From contig NC_053119.1 of the NCBI RefSeq assembly GCF_010015445.1, forward strand, positions 41,971,222-42,035,221: 64,000 nt of DNA, read 5' to 3'. Made by a program: the position numbers and the translations under genes. Source of the DNA: Perca fluviatilis (Eukaryota; Chordata; Actinopteri; Perciformes; Percidae). This document shows, piece by piece, positions 45,851 to 58,053 of the stretch (positions are counted from its first letter, which is position 1; each line of letters begins with the position of its first letter). The notes beneath the pieces are model-generated. The model was given only the letters and a program-made list of their open reading frames with translations, ran no database searches and had not been told where the DNA came from.

Positions 45851-46114
45851 TGTGTTATGTGATGTGTGAGAGACAGTATATCTTCTAGTTTGTATGATAA
45901 TTGTGCTTTATTATTTGTAATAATCAAAAAGCAAGTGTAGAGTAACACAATATAGGATCAATTAGGCCATATTATTTACTTTAAGTATAAAATGAAAATT
46001 TTCCCTTTCTTGAACTTATTACTTGTCCTGAAGATTTCATGATACAAAGTGCTCCATGACATTGTGTCAGTGTCTAAATGAAAATGATTTCTCACACTAA
46101 TCATGCAGTGTTGC

Positions 46115-46500
46115 TCAGGGCTGTCATCAAGTCCACCTTTGTCAAGTCCAAGACCAGGACTAGTAGAGACCGAGTCCAAATGAGAGACAGTCAATACCGA
46201 GTTCATATTTTATGTGATGTGAGATACAGTTAGATACAGTATCTTTTACTTTAAGACTATGACTTTAAGAATTTTGCTTTATTTGTAATAATCCAAAAGC
46301 AAGTGCAGAGTAACACACTATAGGATCAAATCAGGCCATATTATTTACTTAAAATATAAAATGAAAATGTTGCCTTTCTTCAATTTATGACTTTTCCTGA
46401 AGAAAAAAGTTACTTTAGAACAAAAGCATATAGTGCTGGACTCGGTCGAGACCAACTAGAATATTTGGCGAATCCAACGGTCGAGTTCGAGACGATTCAT
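46115..46500. mobile_element. Unclassified repeat copy B, uninterrupted
   Basis: A compact ~385-bp copy of the repeat that is interrupted at 44205-46114, lying directly downstream in the same orientation. It ends in 'ggactcggtcgagaccaac...gtcgagttcgagac'. Confidence 0.65.
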
Positions 46501-46838
46501 GATAACAATCATCCATATTGGGAGTTTACAAAGAGGGTGTGAAGGCAGCAGTGAAGCTATAGCCTCACTCTGGCCTTTCAACGTAAATTAAAACAAGCAT
46601 TATTGTAGAATAATTAAGAATTATTAGAGTGCAAATCCAACTAAATTGACTGAACTCATTTTTGTAAATTCAGAATAGTATTTTTGTTTGTTGTGTGGAT
46701 GAATCATTACAATGTATATTTCATTAATAAATTAACAATTTGGAAAAGTGTTTTTCCCCCTCCTTTTTTTCGGGCCAGTAAAATATACAAGGGACCAGTA
46801 AAACCGTGATCTGGGGAAAATGTTATGTTGGAACCTGC

Positions 46839-46925
46839 TAGGGCTTTGCAATTAAATCAAATTTTTATGGTGATTTCGATTTTGGCTCAATCACAAAACA
46901 ATTATTTTGCACATTATGTTTTGCA
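46839..46925. repeat. hAT-type MITE left-end fragment
   Basis: TAGGGCTTTGCAATTAAATC followed by 'gtgatttcgattttggctcaatcac' is the left end of a dispersed fish hAT family. No right end was identified. Confidence 0.45.
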
Positions 46926-47241
46926 AGTAAAGTTTTATTTTGTCTTGTCTTGTGCCCTAATATGTTTTCAATGTTGATTTGTTTATCTGTTTCACTGTTT
47001 TTTAAGTTCAATAATGTTGGTGGGGTATTCTCTCTTGGGGGAGAGGAAATGCACTCCACGCTTTCCTCTCTAACAGCCCTGTACCCCACAGTCAAACTGA
47101 CATAGAGCCACACGCCCCTAGCAAGGGGTTTTCCATTTATTTTTCCAGCCATTGGATCTCAGTTGGTTATTTTCCGGCTAATTTTGATTCTTATTTCTTT
47201 TATGTCCTTATGTAAGTCTGTCCATAGCTCAATACAAACCT

Positions 47242-47565
47242 TCAGCGGATGTGCTGTTTCCAGAAGGGGATTAGCGTGCATGAGTGTTGGTATAGTCCAT
47301 CTTTAACGTCTCTGGTCAGGACCTCATCCAAATCGGTTGCCCCCAGCTCATGACATTTAGCTCTCTGGGCTGGGTCGAGTCTGCCCAGAAATCTGCGGCA
47401 CTTCTCTTTCTGAGCTATTTCACCATAGCCAGGGAATGCTCCATGCACTTCATACCGCTGGGCCCAGCAGGGAAAACTTTCATTCACCTCTCCAGCAAAG
47501 TGAGGCGGGAGTTCAAACCTGACGTTTGAGGACGACGCTCTCTGCAGTCCAGCAAGTCTCCTTTA
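47242..47565 (-). other. Unrecognised coding-like frame, minus strand
   Basis: The minus frame is open for about 108 codons between a TAA near 47566 and the TGA at 47242. It reads SSSNVRFELPPHFAGEV, ESFPCWAQRYEV, a GYGEIAQKEKCRRFLGRLDP segment, CHELGATDLDEVLTRDV, and ends QHSCTLIPFWKQHIR. The composition looks like real protein, with balanced residues and low repeat content. The upstream Met at 47487-47485 is not in the reading because that codon is GTG. I do not recognise the family; a gag-like retroelement domain or a decayed host exon are both possible. Confidence 0.3.
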
Positions 47566-47599
47566 AACGTTTTCTTCATCTTTTCTCTTACTGCCCTTT

Positions 47600-49074
47600 C
47601 TTACTATTACTGTGATGAGAAATTCTTGAATGCACAAGGACCAGAATCTGATAGTCGTGCTAATTATACACTGTTAAAAGTTAAGCTAGTTGAGGTAGCA
47701 GTGGCAGTGGTTAACTGACTTCACTTCAACGAACTGCCTAACACTATGCAGTAAACTTATGATGGGAGTCCAGGGAGAAAAACACCAATGTCGCCCAGGG
47801 TTTTGTGTTGCCTGAACTTGGGAGAATGATAAAATAAAATAACACGTTTCAACTTCTGAACCGAGACTCCACTGAATGTCTCCTCTTTATTATCTTTATT
47901 TACACAGTCAGAGGCAACACATGTCAAAAATCACCACTTCTGCTTTACCCTTCACAATAAAAGCTTCGGGCAGATACCCTCTATGGCCTCTATTAACATC
48001 CTCTGAACATTGATAGTGTAATTTTACAGGGAAAATATTGCTGGATGGATTTAATGTACAGAAGAAGGCAGATTTGTTTACAGTTCACAATAAATATTTG
48101 TCAACAGTATAAACCAATAGCTGAATTTCAGCTGTAGTCAGCATTGTGTTGGACAGTAAAATAGGCTACAAGCATTAAAAGTAGGCTATTGATTGTATTG
48201 TATTAAAAGTCTTACTAGGTATATTTATTAAGGTTAGCCTGACTATAGTCTCCAGCAACAATGAGCAGGATTATTAATTATTAATTCAGGTCTTTGCAAA
48301 GATTCAACATGGCATCCTCTGTACTTGCCTGTGGTAGAATGTAGACTGCTGTGATAATGACATATGTAAATTCCCTTATATAAAGTGCGATCTGCATTTG
48401 ATGGACAATAAGTTTAGATCAGGTGAGCAGAAATGGGATAGTATTTTAATATTCCTAGTGTCCTTATTCCCTATGAAGCACAAGCCCCTTTTCTTCTTTC
48501 CGGAGTCCTCTGTTCTGTCACAATTATGTATAGATAGAGTCACCTTAATATGGGTTATAATGGCACTGTCTGGTAAAGCCACGTTTCGGTGAAACATTAC
48601 ATTACAGTGATATATCCTGGTGATCATTCAGTTTTTTATCCCTAACCCCTAACCTTAACCCTATATATATATATTCATAACTTAACATTAGTCATTCAAA
48701 TGAAACCAAGGTGAAAAGTAGTGTATGTATTGTTAAAGTCAGCCATGGCTTGAAGCCAAGTAAGAAATCACTTAAAAAGTCTGCAAGTCTGAGTGGTGCC
48801 TTCCTCTCAGCACTCTGACAGATAAAATCCTTTGTGGATTAAGTTTTTCAAAGGAGACTTTATTGGCAATCTCTGCAATAGTTAAGTTTGTCCTGGTCCC
48901 TCACCCTACATTCATGATGCCATGCAATACTCCCTGTCAGGTGTTGTCAGCCTTAGATATGGTGTGCTTGAGCTAAAGTTAAAAGATAAAAACTCTGTTG
49001 TGGCATCTGATGACAAGCTGGCCATGAGAAGAGCTCTCAGGGAGTAGCTGTTACACATGCACTTAAGCATGCAC

Positions 49075-49078
<4 letters not shown>
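47600..49078. other. Intergenic sequence, nothing recognised
   Basis: No exon or bounded transposon seen. A short degenerate CCCTAA run at 48640-48663 precedes a TATATA stretch. Confidence 0.5.

Positions 49079-49118
<40 letters not shown>
49079..49118. repeat. (CA)n microsatellite
   Basis: About 19 CA units. Confidence 0.95.
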
Positions 49119-49122
<4 letters not shown>

Positions 49123-49534
49123 CTGTCATCTCTCATTAGGAGATGGTATACCTCAACTAATCTCACCTCACTACAGCGGGTATTGGTTCGCTGTATCGTA
49201 ACAGGTCATCATGTCAGGTCATACATATCATGTGTAAGTGAGTGAGCATTCCCGGTTTTCTCCCTTTGAACTGTAGGTACATTTTTTAAAGTGGTAATCT
49301 ATGACTGGCCTCTCCTGACATCATGATCCTTCCCATAATACCTTTTTATTCCTTGAAGAGAGACATACTTGTAGTGCAGAGAACACGGTATTCAGAGACT
49401 CACAGCAGAAAACTGCCTTCCAATCGGAGAGATGAAATAGAGATTGGAAAGGCCACAGTGTGCATGAAAACCCTGAAAACACACTTGAAGATCTTATTAT
49501 ATACGTGCATGTGTTTAAACCCTCTGAGACCAAA

Positions 49535-49925
49535 TCTGCCGTCATTATGTTAAGCCCGCCCACCAACTCTATACACGATATGATTGGCCTGACCAGAATT
49601 TGGTTTTTCCAGCTTGCAAGCCAACGGAGAGTTGCTAGACGATGCTGGCTGCAAATTAAATCTGCTGCCGCTAGGGTGGTCTAGATTTCTAGGCTAGGTC
49701 AGTGCATATACTTTACTTCAAATACAGTTGGAAAGCGCATAGTGACTGACCCAAATGCTCTCTGGCTCATTGCAAACAGGAACTGCTTTGTTTATAAGTT
49801 CAAGGTTATTGCCAGGTGAAAGCTGGCAATAACCGCCCAAGACTGGGATTGGTTTAAAGAAATGCAATCAACCCAGAGTTTCTAAAATATATCTGTGGTG
49901 TAGCCAGACCTTGCAATGTGAGACA
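49535..49925. repeat. Unclassified dispersed fish repeat pieces
   Basis: 'aagcccgcccaccaactctatacacgatatgattgg' (49551 on) and 'cgcccaagactgggattggtttaaagaaatgcaatcaa...gtgtagccagaccttgcaatgtgagac' (49835-49922) are segments I recognise as dispersed in percomorph genomes. The second belongs with the repeat type seen at 18872-19215. No coding content. Confidence 0.45.
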
Positions 49926-52370
49926 CACTGACACCACCCACACACTGACACATACAGGGCAGAAATCCCTGTCTGTCTCTGTCATTAAAAATAACAAAGT
50001 GCAGCTTTCCCCAACAACAGTGAGTATCAGTCTTGCCCTCTGTTCCACTTCCTTCCTCACAGGTTTGCCTCCTACTCCCTTCAGGCACAGTAGCCATAAA
50101 CATATGCCTGCATACAGAGAGGCTAACAAAACATTATGTAAACATGCTTTTATTGATGTAATGCATTTAATTGTATTTAAATATATGATCCTCTGACTGT
50201 TTCTTCCTCTTACATAACATATAGTGATGATATACACATGAATGCACTAAGATAAACTCTCTCTTTCTATTGAATCTTCCATCCCTTGTACTCATACTTA
50301 TTAGCCAGCCAAAGTCAAAGTTGTCCTCAGTGCCATTTTTTCAGTTTTTTACATGTGTGTGTGTGTGTGTGTGTATGTGTAGAGAGAAGAGGTGGGGAAA
50401 CACAGGACAGGGAGATTGGGATTGAACTCCAGTTTGAGTGTATGTTATGTTCACTCTGGTGGAATCTGGAGGTCTGTAGAGAGGCAGATCTGTCCCATGA
50501 CAGCTCTTGTCTATTTCTAGAAAATTGCTGCATTTTTCCCATCTGCAAGCTCCAAGATTTAGTCTCTGAACAATGTATATCTATCTGAAAAGTACCTTAT
50601 CATGCATCTATCATGGTCTCATCAATTTTTACTGCAGCTGCTGTCTGCACTGAAAGAGCTGAATATATGTCCTTTAACACAAACCTCACTGAGATAAAAA
50701 TTACCAAAAGGATAATAAGAGCAACATGTTTTGAAAAAAATATCTTTCAAGGGTATCTATACCCTCAAAGCACAGATTGTCATCTGACTACAAACTATAT
50801 GGCTTATGGCTGTTTGTTTGCCCTTTAAAACCAGTATAACCATTAAATTATTGTTGAAAGAGGCCCAACAAAAAAAGACCTTAAATCTGAGAGATCAGAG
50901 AGGAAAAGGTTTTAATTAATATGCCTCCATGCCACCAAGTGGTACAAAGCAAATGTATACTGTCTAAAATTCAATCTCAACTAATATTATATATATAACA
51001 AGGTGGACTAATACAAATACCTTGAGAACATATAGTCTATGAAACATGTTAAGTAACAAAATAACCTTCCATTCCTAAGAGGTTCACCAACAGGTCAGCA
51101 GTACATCACAACACCACATATTAAAGTGAGACAATGTTTGCCAGGTGGCCAGAATCTCCATATCGCTTATTAGGTGCTGATATTTTAGTGTTGTGTTTAC
51201 AACTTCCTTCTGCTTTCCCCAAGTGACCAAAACAGTTTCTGGTTAAAATATTGTTTTTGCATTTTTCACATGTGCAGACTTTTTAAGTATCCCATGTATC
51301 AATTGTAAAGCCTGTGCCCTACACTTTCAAAAAAGAATTGAACGTGTTTCCTCTTATATATGTTTTCATTGTGTTAAAGCAGACAATTCGATATAATGGT
51401 GGTGACACAAGAGGAAAGGTCAGGGGGTCACCAAAATAATAGTGTATCATTGGAGCAAGAATATTCACAAAAATCACAAATTTGTATAGTGGTGCGCACA
51501 GCAGCAATTTTCAGAAAAAATAGAATATTGTAAAAGCTCATAAATGACAGCACTTTATAAACTAACTACGCTAAAATAGAATAACATGACATTTTAATAA
51601 GGAGCCACGCAACAGCAACAACTTCTCAATGAGCTGTTGTTACAATATTGTGTTAAAAGCCGAGCTTAAGTCAATAAGCAGGATCCCGGCAGAAGTGTCC
51701 TTCCAACTTTATTGTCAGTTCACGCCGAAATTCATTTTGCGTTTCCAAGCAGCTCCACTCAAAAGAAGAAATTAATAGAAAAATACACACAGAGCCAGAC
51801 AACAATTATACATATAGTACAAGGATGAATACATATCAACATCCTATTTTTTCACCGGGCCGTCTGAGCTGTGCTCCGGAAGCACCGCAACCTCTGCGAG
51901 TAATCAATACCATTCAAGTCAATGCTTGATATTCCACCACCTGCGTCACGTCCCAGAAGCGTGTGGGAAGTGGCTCTCCGCTCCGCTCCACTAAAGATAT
52001 GCGCCAGGTCTATTTTCATGCGAGCTGCGGGGCGTTCAAACTGTCGGGCAGGAAGTGAAACAGCAAGAATATCCAGTCAATTTACCAAAAGACACCCCAA
52101 ATATCATATAGGTCTCCTTTACTTATAGTGATGACTATATTTTAAGACGCAAATAAAGTACTTTCCATGCCAGAATGGGTGGCAAACAGAGTAAGACACA
52201 CGTCCCAGAGGGACAAATAGTGGATATAATGACAAAAAAATACGGGCCTGGATGTCTCCAATGTTTAGAATATTGATCATCAAATTTTAGGTTTTCTGAA
52301 AATAGTTAACCATTAAATGTTTGGCACAATGGGAAAAGGAGAGTAAAAGTAATCTTGTATTTTATCTGCT
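49926..52370. other. Intergenic sequence, nothing recognised
   Basis: Apart from a (GT)n run at 50355-50373 I see no gene, exon or bounded transposon. Confidence 0.5.
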
Positions 52371-52552
52371 TTTATATGTTTAACTGTTTTTAACTGCTCT
52401 TTAATGTTTAATTTCTTATACTGCACTGTAACTTTTATTCTCGTATTTTATAGTTTTTTTTATTGTTTTTATTGTTTTTATGTAAAGCACTTTGAATTGC
52501 CCTGTTGCTGAAATGTGCTATACAAATAAAACTGCCTTGCCTTGCCTTGCCT
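52371..52552 (+). repeat. L2-like LINE 3' UTR tail
   Basis: 'actgctctttaatgtttaatttcttatactgcactgtaac' leads to 'gtaaagcactttgaattgcc...gctatacaaataaaactgcc' and a TTGCC repeat tail. It matches the 3' ends at 1632-2115 and 57600-58053. Only the UTR is present. Confidence 0.8.
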
Positions 52553-53112
52553 CTACAACAACATGGACAAGAGATTCATCCTGGAGGTGGAAACATAATA
52601 CGAACCCATAGATCCTTTTTATCAGGATAACGCCAGAAAAGAGAACAAAACCGCGGTGCAGCCGGAATGCAGCACAGACTGGCCCAGTGGAAAATCCGGG
52701 TTAAAACAGATGGCCACCCTAGCTATGTCTGTAAAGATGTCCTTCAGCTGCTCTGCAAAGTCCTCTGCACGCAGCCTGGAATGTGATCTGGACCAGCAGT
52801 CTTCTGATGGTTTATGTTGGAGAAGACCCCCTTCACGCTGTCAGCAGTTAGCTGCAGTGCCTAGTTGTAGTTGTAACACCTGTCCCATGTAGCTATATAG
52901 TCTCTATTGTAGAGTGTAGGAAGGGGCCTGGGTTCTTTTTTTACTTTAGATGGCACTATTACCGGTACTAACTAATGCTTGTTAGCAATCTATGTTTCTC
53001 AATAACATTAAAATAACTGGCCGGTGCCTCCAATATGAATGAGGTAAGTTTTGTGTTAACCTTTATAACCTATATTACTCAGAATGAAACCTCATGTACA
53101 AAATCTAAGACC
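52553..53112. other. Intergenic sequence, nothing recognised
   Basis: No gene or bounded element was seen. It ends at the GGAT-type tail of the next LINE. Confidence 0.5.
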
Positions 53113-54721
53113 CAACAATCCATCCATCCATCCATCCATCTACCCATCCATCTTCGTCCGGGGGGAGCAGCTCAAGCAGGGGACCCCAAACTTCCCTTTC
53201 CCGAGCCACATTAACCAGCTCTGACTGGGGGATCCTGAGGCATTCCCAGGCCAGGTTGGAGATATAATCCTTCCACCTAGTCCTGGGTCTTCCCCGAGGC
53301 CTCCTCCCAGCTGGACGTGCCTGGGGAGGCGCTCAGGGGGCATCCTTACCAGATGCCCGAACCACCTCAACTGGCTCCTTTCGACGCAAAGGAGCAGTGG
53401 CTCTACTCCGAGCTCCTCACGGATGACTGAGCTCCTCACCCTATCTCTAAGGGAGACGCCAGCCACCCTCCTGAGGAAACCCATTTCGGCCACTTCTACC
53501 CTGGATCTCGTTCTTTCGGTCACGACCCAACCTTCATGACCATAGGTGAGGGTAGGAACGAAAACTGACCGGTAGATCGAGAGCTTTGCCCAGGCCCGGG
53601 TGGAGATATAATCCACCTAGTCCTGATTCTTCCCCGAGGCCTCCTCCCAGCTGGACGTGCCTGGAACACCTCCCCAGGGAGGCGCTCAGGGGGCATCCTT
53701 ACCAGATGCCCGAACCACCTCAACTGGCTCCTTTCGACGCACAGGAGCAACGGCTTTACTCCGTGTTCCTCACGGATAACTGAGCTTCTTACCCTATCTC
53801 TAAGGGAGACGCTAGGCACCCTCTAGAGAAAACCAGTTTCGGCCGCCTGTACCTTGGATCTTGGTCATGACCCAGCATTTGAACATAGGTGAAAATTGAC
53901 CGGTAGATCGAGAGCTTTGCCTTCTGGCTCAGCTCTCTTTTCGTCACAACGGTGCGATAAATTGAATGTAATACTGCCCCGGCTGCGCCGATTCTCCGAA
54001 AAATCTCCCGCTCCATTGTCCCCTCACTCGTGAACAAGACCCCAAGGTACTTGAACTCCTTCACTTGGGGTAAGGACTCATTCCCTACCTGGAGAAGGCA
54101 CTCCATCGGTTTCCTGCTGAGAACTATGGCCTCTATGGGAAGAGGTGCTGATCCTCATCCCAGCCGCTTCACACTCGGCTGCGAACCGATCCAGTGAGTG
54201 CTGAAGGTCACAGGCCAATGATGCCATCAGGACCACATCATCTGCAAAGAGCAGTGATGAGATCCCAGCCCACCGAACTGCAACCCCTCCCCACCCCGAC
54301 TATGCCTCGATATCCTGTCCATAAATACTACAAACAGGATTGGCGACAATGCGCAGCCCTAGCGGAGGCCAATCCTCACCTGAAATGAGTCTGACTTACT
54401 GCCGAGAACCCTGACACAGCTCTCGCTTCGGTCAAACAGAGTTTGGATGGCCCTGAGAAGAGACCCCATCACCCCATACTCCCGCAGCACCTCCCACAGT
54501 ATCTCCCGGGGAACCCGGTCATAGGCCTTCTCCAGATCCACAAAGCACATGTAGACTGGAAGGGCATACTCCCAGGCCCCCTCCAGGATCCTTGCGAGAG
54601 TGAAGATCTGGTCCGTTGTTCCACGACCAGGACAGAATCCGCATTGTTCCTCTTCAACCCAAGGTTCGACTATCGGCCAAACCCTCGTTTCCAGCACCCA
54701 ACAAGTATACTTTAAATACAA
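53113..54721 (-). pseudogene. RTE-like LINE reverse transcriptase, broken
   Basis: Minus-strand retrotransposon 3' half, ending in a (GGAT)n tail at 53117-53140. From upstream: RT motifs VEEEQCGFCPGRGTTDQIF and VDLEKAYDRVPREILW (54721-54359), the LLFADDVVL catalytic box (about 54255-54229), then PQVKEFKYLGVLFTSEGTME (54106-53789). The C-terminal SLRDRVRSSVIREE, LRWFGHLVRMPPERLP and GRRPRGR blocks occur twice. The frame changes several times and the segment around 54121-54358 has lost its open frame. The C-terminal ~330 bp is duplicated in tandem. The clade call (RTE or a relative) is from motif style only. Confidence 0.85.
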
Positions 54722-55316
54722 TAAACTTCCTGTCTTGTTAGTTTCCCTCCATTTCTGCTCTATTGTCTTGTCCTGTTAATTGGTCTGTGTATTTCTACTG
54801 GTATTCCTCTGTCCTTTGTCGGTTTGTCTCTCTCTGTTTGTCCTGTGAGAGTCCTGTTCGTTTGTAGTTGTAAGTTTATAAGTTGTAGAGTCAAAATAAA
54901 GTGTCTTTGTCTGCACTTCTGCCTGGAAGAGTCTTGCATTTGGATCCTCCTGCTGAAATTGTGACACCCTCTTTTATATGACACACAAAATAATATGTTG
55001 CCTCAATATAGCTTTCAGAGTATACTATAAATTGTTACCTATGCTTAGGTTTTAATAAAATAAATGCATAAAACCTTTTGACATGTAAACCCTAATAATT
55101 GTCTGTGGGCCCACACTCACACATTCATACTCAGCAATCAAAAAAAAAAAAAAAAAAACCCTGTTGCAGGCCTGGGTAGAAGGTTGGGAGCGTGGAGGCC
55201 TAGAACTGTGACGGCCGTTTCACATGTTTACACAAGCAATAAAATAAAATGCACATGCAATATACTCAGTACTCACGAATCCCGGTGATAGTCAAGGGGA
55301 TACAATATATGATTAA
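54722..55316. other. Intergenic sequence, nothing recognised
   Basis: T-rich sequence with a poly(A) run at 55141-55159. No gene was recognised. Confidence 0.5.
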
Positions 55317-56905
55317 AGCTGCAAGCAGCGATGGACGGGCCCTCGTGCCTCTGCGCGCGTCGGGGTTACTGGCGGACGCAGCTCCTTGCGACAATGCATT
55401 TGCGCAGCACTCAGACGCCGCAAATCGTCACCAATGAAAAGGGAACTCCCCGCTGAGTTCAATGATACCTCACACAAGACTCTACGTCATACAGTTTATT
55501 AGCTGTAAAAGGGGGCGTGGCCAAAGTATAGGGGGCGGGCTAAACCTTTACGAATAAAAATGGAAGTCTCTGCTGAATTCATTGATACCTCACACAAGAC
55601 TCTACCTTAAACAGGTCACTCATTTATGTAAGGGGCGTAGCGTAAGCATAGAGGGGGGCAAGCCAAACCATGACCAATGAATAAGGAAGTCTCTGCTGAG
55701 TTCACTGATACCTACTAAGACTTACATAAACGGGTCACCATTTAAAAGGGGCTGCCACATTATAAGGGGCGAGGGCCAAACCATTACCAATTAAAAGGAA
55801 CTCTCTGCTTAGTGCAATGATACCTCACACAAGACTCTACCTTAGATGGGTCAGCATGTATGAAAGGGGGCGTGGCTTAAAACACTGGGGGTGGGCCAAA
55901 CCATAACCAATGAAGAAGGAAGTCTCTGCTTAGTTCAATGATACCACACACAAGGGTATACATCAAATGGGACATTAGTTATAAAAGGGTGTGGCTAAAT
56001 CTTAGGGGGGGTCAAACCATCACCAATTAAAAAGGAACTCTTTGCTGAATTCATTGATACCTCACACAAGACTCTACCTTAAACGGTTCAAATGTTATGA
56101 AAGGGGGCGTGGTCTGAGTAAGTGGGCATGGTTAATGTATAGGGGGCAGCTCAGTATCACATGTAGACCACACATTATAATTTTCATGTAAATCTGATGA
56201 TGTTTGTCATATAAGGCGCATTTCCTGTTGCCAGCGCTATGACCACAAGTCAATTTTGGCCTGTAGGTGTCCTAAGGCCTGGACCCTTGTTAATTGTGAT
56301 ACATTTCGGGCAGATACGACAACGTACACTCAAGTTACAACAACTTCTTTGTTCATGGTACAGACCAAGTTTGAAGTCCATCGGATGAAATCTCTAGGAG
56401 GAGTTCGTTAAAGTATAGCACCTTGACTTTTAGGCCTACTTCCTGTTGCCACTAGGGGGCGCTATGACTTTAAGTAAATATCGGCCTTTATTTGTCCTCA
56501 GGGTTGGACTCTCATGAATCCTGAAAAGTTTCGAGCCAGTTGGACAATGTACACTCAAGTTACAGCCACTTCCTGTTTTGATGGCAAAACGCACAAAATG
56601 GCCGCCCTGCCATGGCCACGCCCTATGACGAAAAGTTTTTCTTTTAACAACTTTTCATCTTTCGTCTTAAGATGGCACAGACCGATTTTGAAGTTGATCG
56701 GATGAAATCTCTAGGAGGAGTTCGTTAAAGTACGACATGTGGAAATGGCCAAAATCGCACTAATTTCGAACTTTTAAATCAAAATGGCGGACTTCCTGTT
56801 GGGTTTAGGGTATGGCTCCAATGAAGTGTTCTGTGCGTCTTGACATGTTACATATGTGTACCAAGTTTCGTGAGTCTACGTTAAACATACTGCAGGGGAG
56901 CGGGA
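55317..56905. repeat. Dispersed repeat with internal ~117-bp tandem units
   Basis: It opens 'aaagctgcaagcagcgatggacgggccctcg', a motif I recognise from dispersed fish repeats. From about 55428 to 56110 six imperfect units of about 117 bp recur, each with 'accaat.aaaa.ggaa.tctctgctgagttcaatgatacct' and 'aaagggggcgtggc...gggccaaacc'. The 3' part (56200-56905) repeats 'tcggatgaaatctctaggaggagttcgttaaagta' twice and 'cacttcctgttt/gccaaaatggc' segments. No coding potential was recognised. Confidence 0.7.
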
Positions 56906-57029
56906 AGATCACCGGAAGAGAAAACAGCAGTGACAGTCTACATCACAATTATAAAAAACAGAAACATTTTAAAATTTAACTTCTAGCAAAAAGCAGGTGG
57001 GGGGGCACTGCGGCAAATATTGGGATGGC

Positions 57030-58053
57030 TCCTCCCCTAACGCATGTAATCTCACTCCAAACTTTTGATAAAACTTGAGAACCCTGATGACATTTGATGT
57101 AAACGTAGTCAGTGAGAACTCTGTGGTGTCTGTGGCTTGGAGTGCAAGGCACCTGGGTGTAACACTGAATGACCAGCTATTTTTCACTGCCAACGACCCA
57201 GTACCAAAGATTCATGTTCCACAACATCAGAAAGACCTAAGAAGGTGACACAGGTTTTGGCTCTTGCTCTTCTGATCTCGTGTCTAGGCTTCTGCAACTC
57301 CCCCCTGTCAGGATAGATCACAATCTATCATGGACTCCTTACATAGAGAATATTTGCACCTTTTCTTTCTCCGTAGACTTAGATCCTTTGGAACCAGCTG
57401 CCAGATTATCTCTGTTTTATGCTGTACTGCAGCACAGCCTGGTTTAGCAGCCTGTCTGCTAAATTTTAAACTAAATTATATAATCAACTCAAAGTTTGTG
57501 CTAAGATCATTGGTCAACCTGTTGCACACTCTTTTCAAACAACCCACAAGAAGAGCATGCTCAGACTTGCTAACAGCATCTTATCAGACTACATGCATGC
57601 ATTTAAATTATGAATAACAAATTCTGCCTTCTAATAAGCAAATTTAGAGTTCCTTTGTTATATACAACAGGCTCAATATCCCCTCATTTCCACTTTATTT
57701 CCACTAAGATGACTCTGCTTGCCATACCCAGAGTCGGAACAAAAAAGGGGGAAGCTGCGTTCAGCTTCTATGGTCCCTACATCTGGAACAAACTACCGCT
57801 AAACTGTAGGTCGGCACCTAATCTCAGCTCTTTTAAATCAAGGTTGAAGACCTTTCTTTTTAACACTGCCTTTTCTTAATTCATTTTTGTATTTAAATTT
57901 TAAATTTTATTCATTCATTTTTTATAACTGTTTCTTCATCGGTTCCCAATTTGTATGATATTTTTAACTGTCTATATGTCTTGTGTAAAGCACTTTGAAT
58001 CGCATTGCTGCTAAATTGTGCTATACAAATAAAATTGCCTTGCCTTGCCTTGC
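57030..58053 (+). pseudogene. L2-like LINE, truncated reverse transcriptase tail
   Basis: The C-terminal RT domain decays over several frames. The 57610-57879 frame is best preserved, with LAIPRVGTKKGEAAFSFYGP, IWNKLPLNCRSAP and FKSRLKTFLFNTAF. The upstream part (57030-57600) shows stops and shifts with 'GVTLNDQLFFT'-like and 'LGFCNS'-like remnants. The 3' end is 'gtaaagcactttgaatcgc...gctatacaaataaaattgcc' plus a TTGCC tail (58030-58053). Same tail family as 52371-52552. Confidence 0.8.

Larger units (their letters stand above)
44205..46114. mobile_element. Unclassified repeat copy A, with insertions
   Basis: This copy starts 'cagggctgtagtcaagtccac' and ends just before 46115. Its body is split by a Harbinger-type element (44258-45424) and by an L2-like tail repeat (about 45585-45850). 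Without them it parallels copy B at 46115-46500: the shared pieces include 'gtccaagac...gactagt.gagaccgagtcc', 'aagcaagtg.agagtaacac.ataggatca' and 'aggccatattatttactt'. The unit is rich in 'gagtcc/caagtcc' and non-coding. Confidence 0.7.

Noticed and set aside
55428..56110. CRISPR array
   Set aside because: The units are ~117 bp, imperfect along their full length and lack uniform spacers. The host is a vertebrate.
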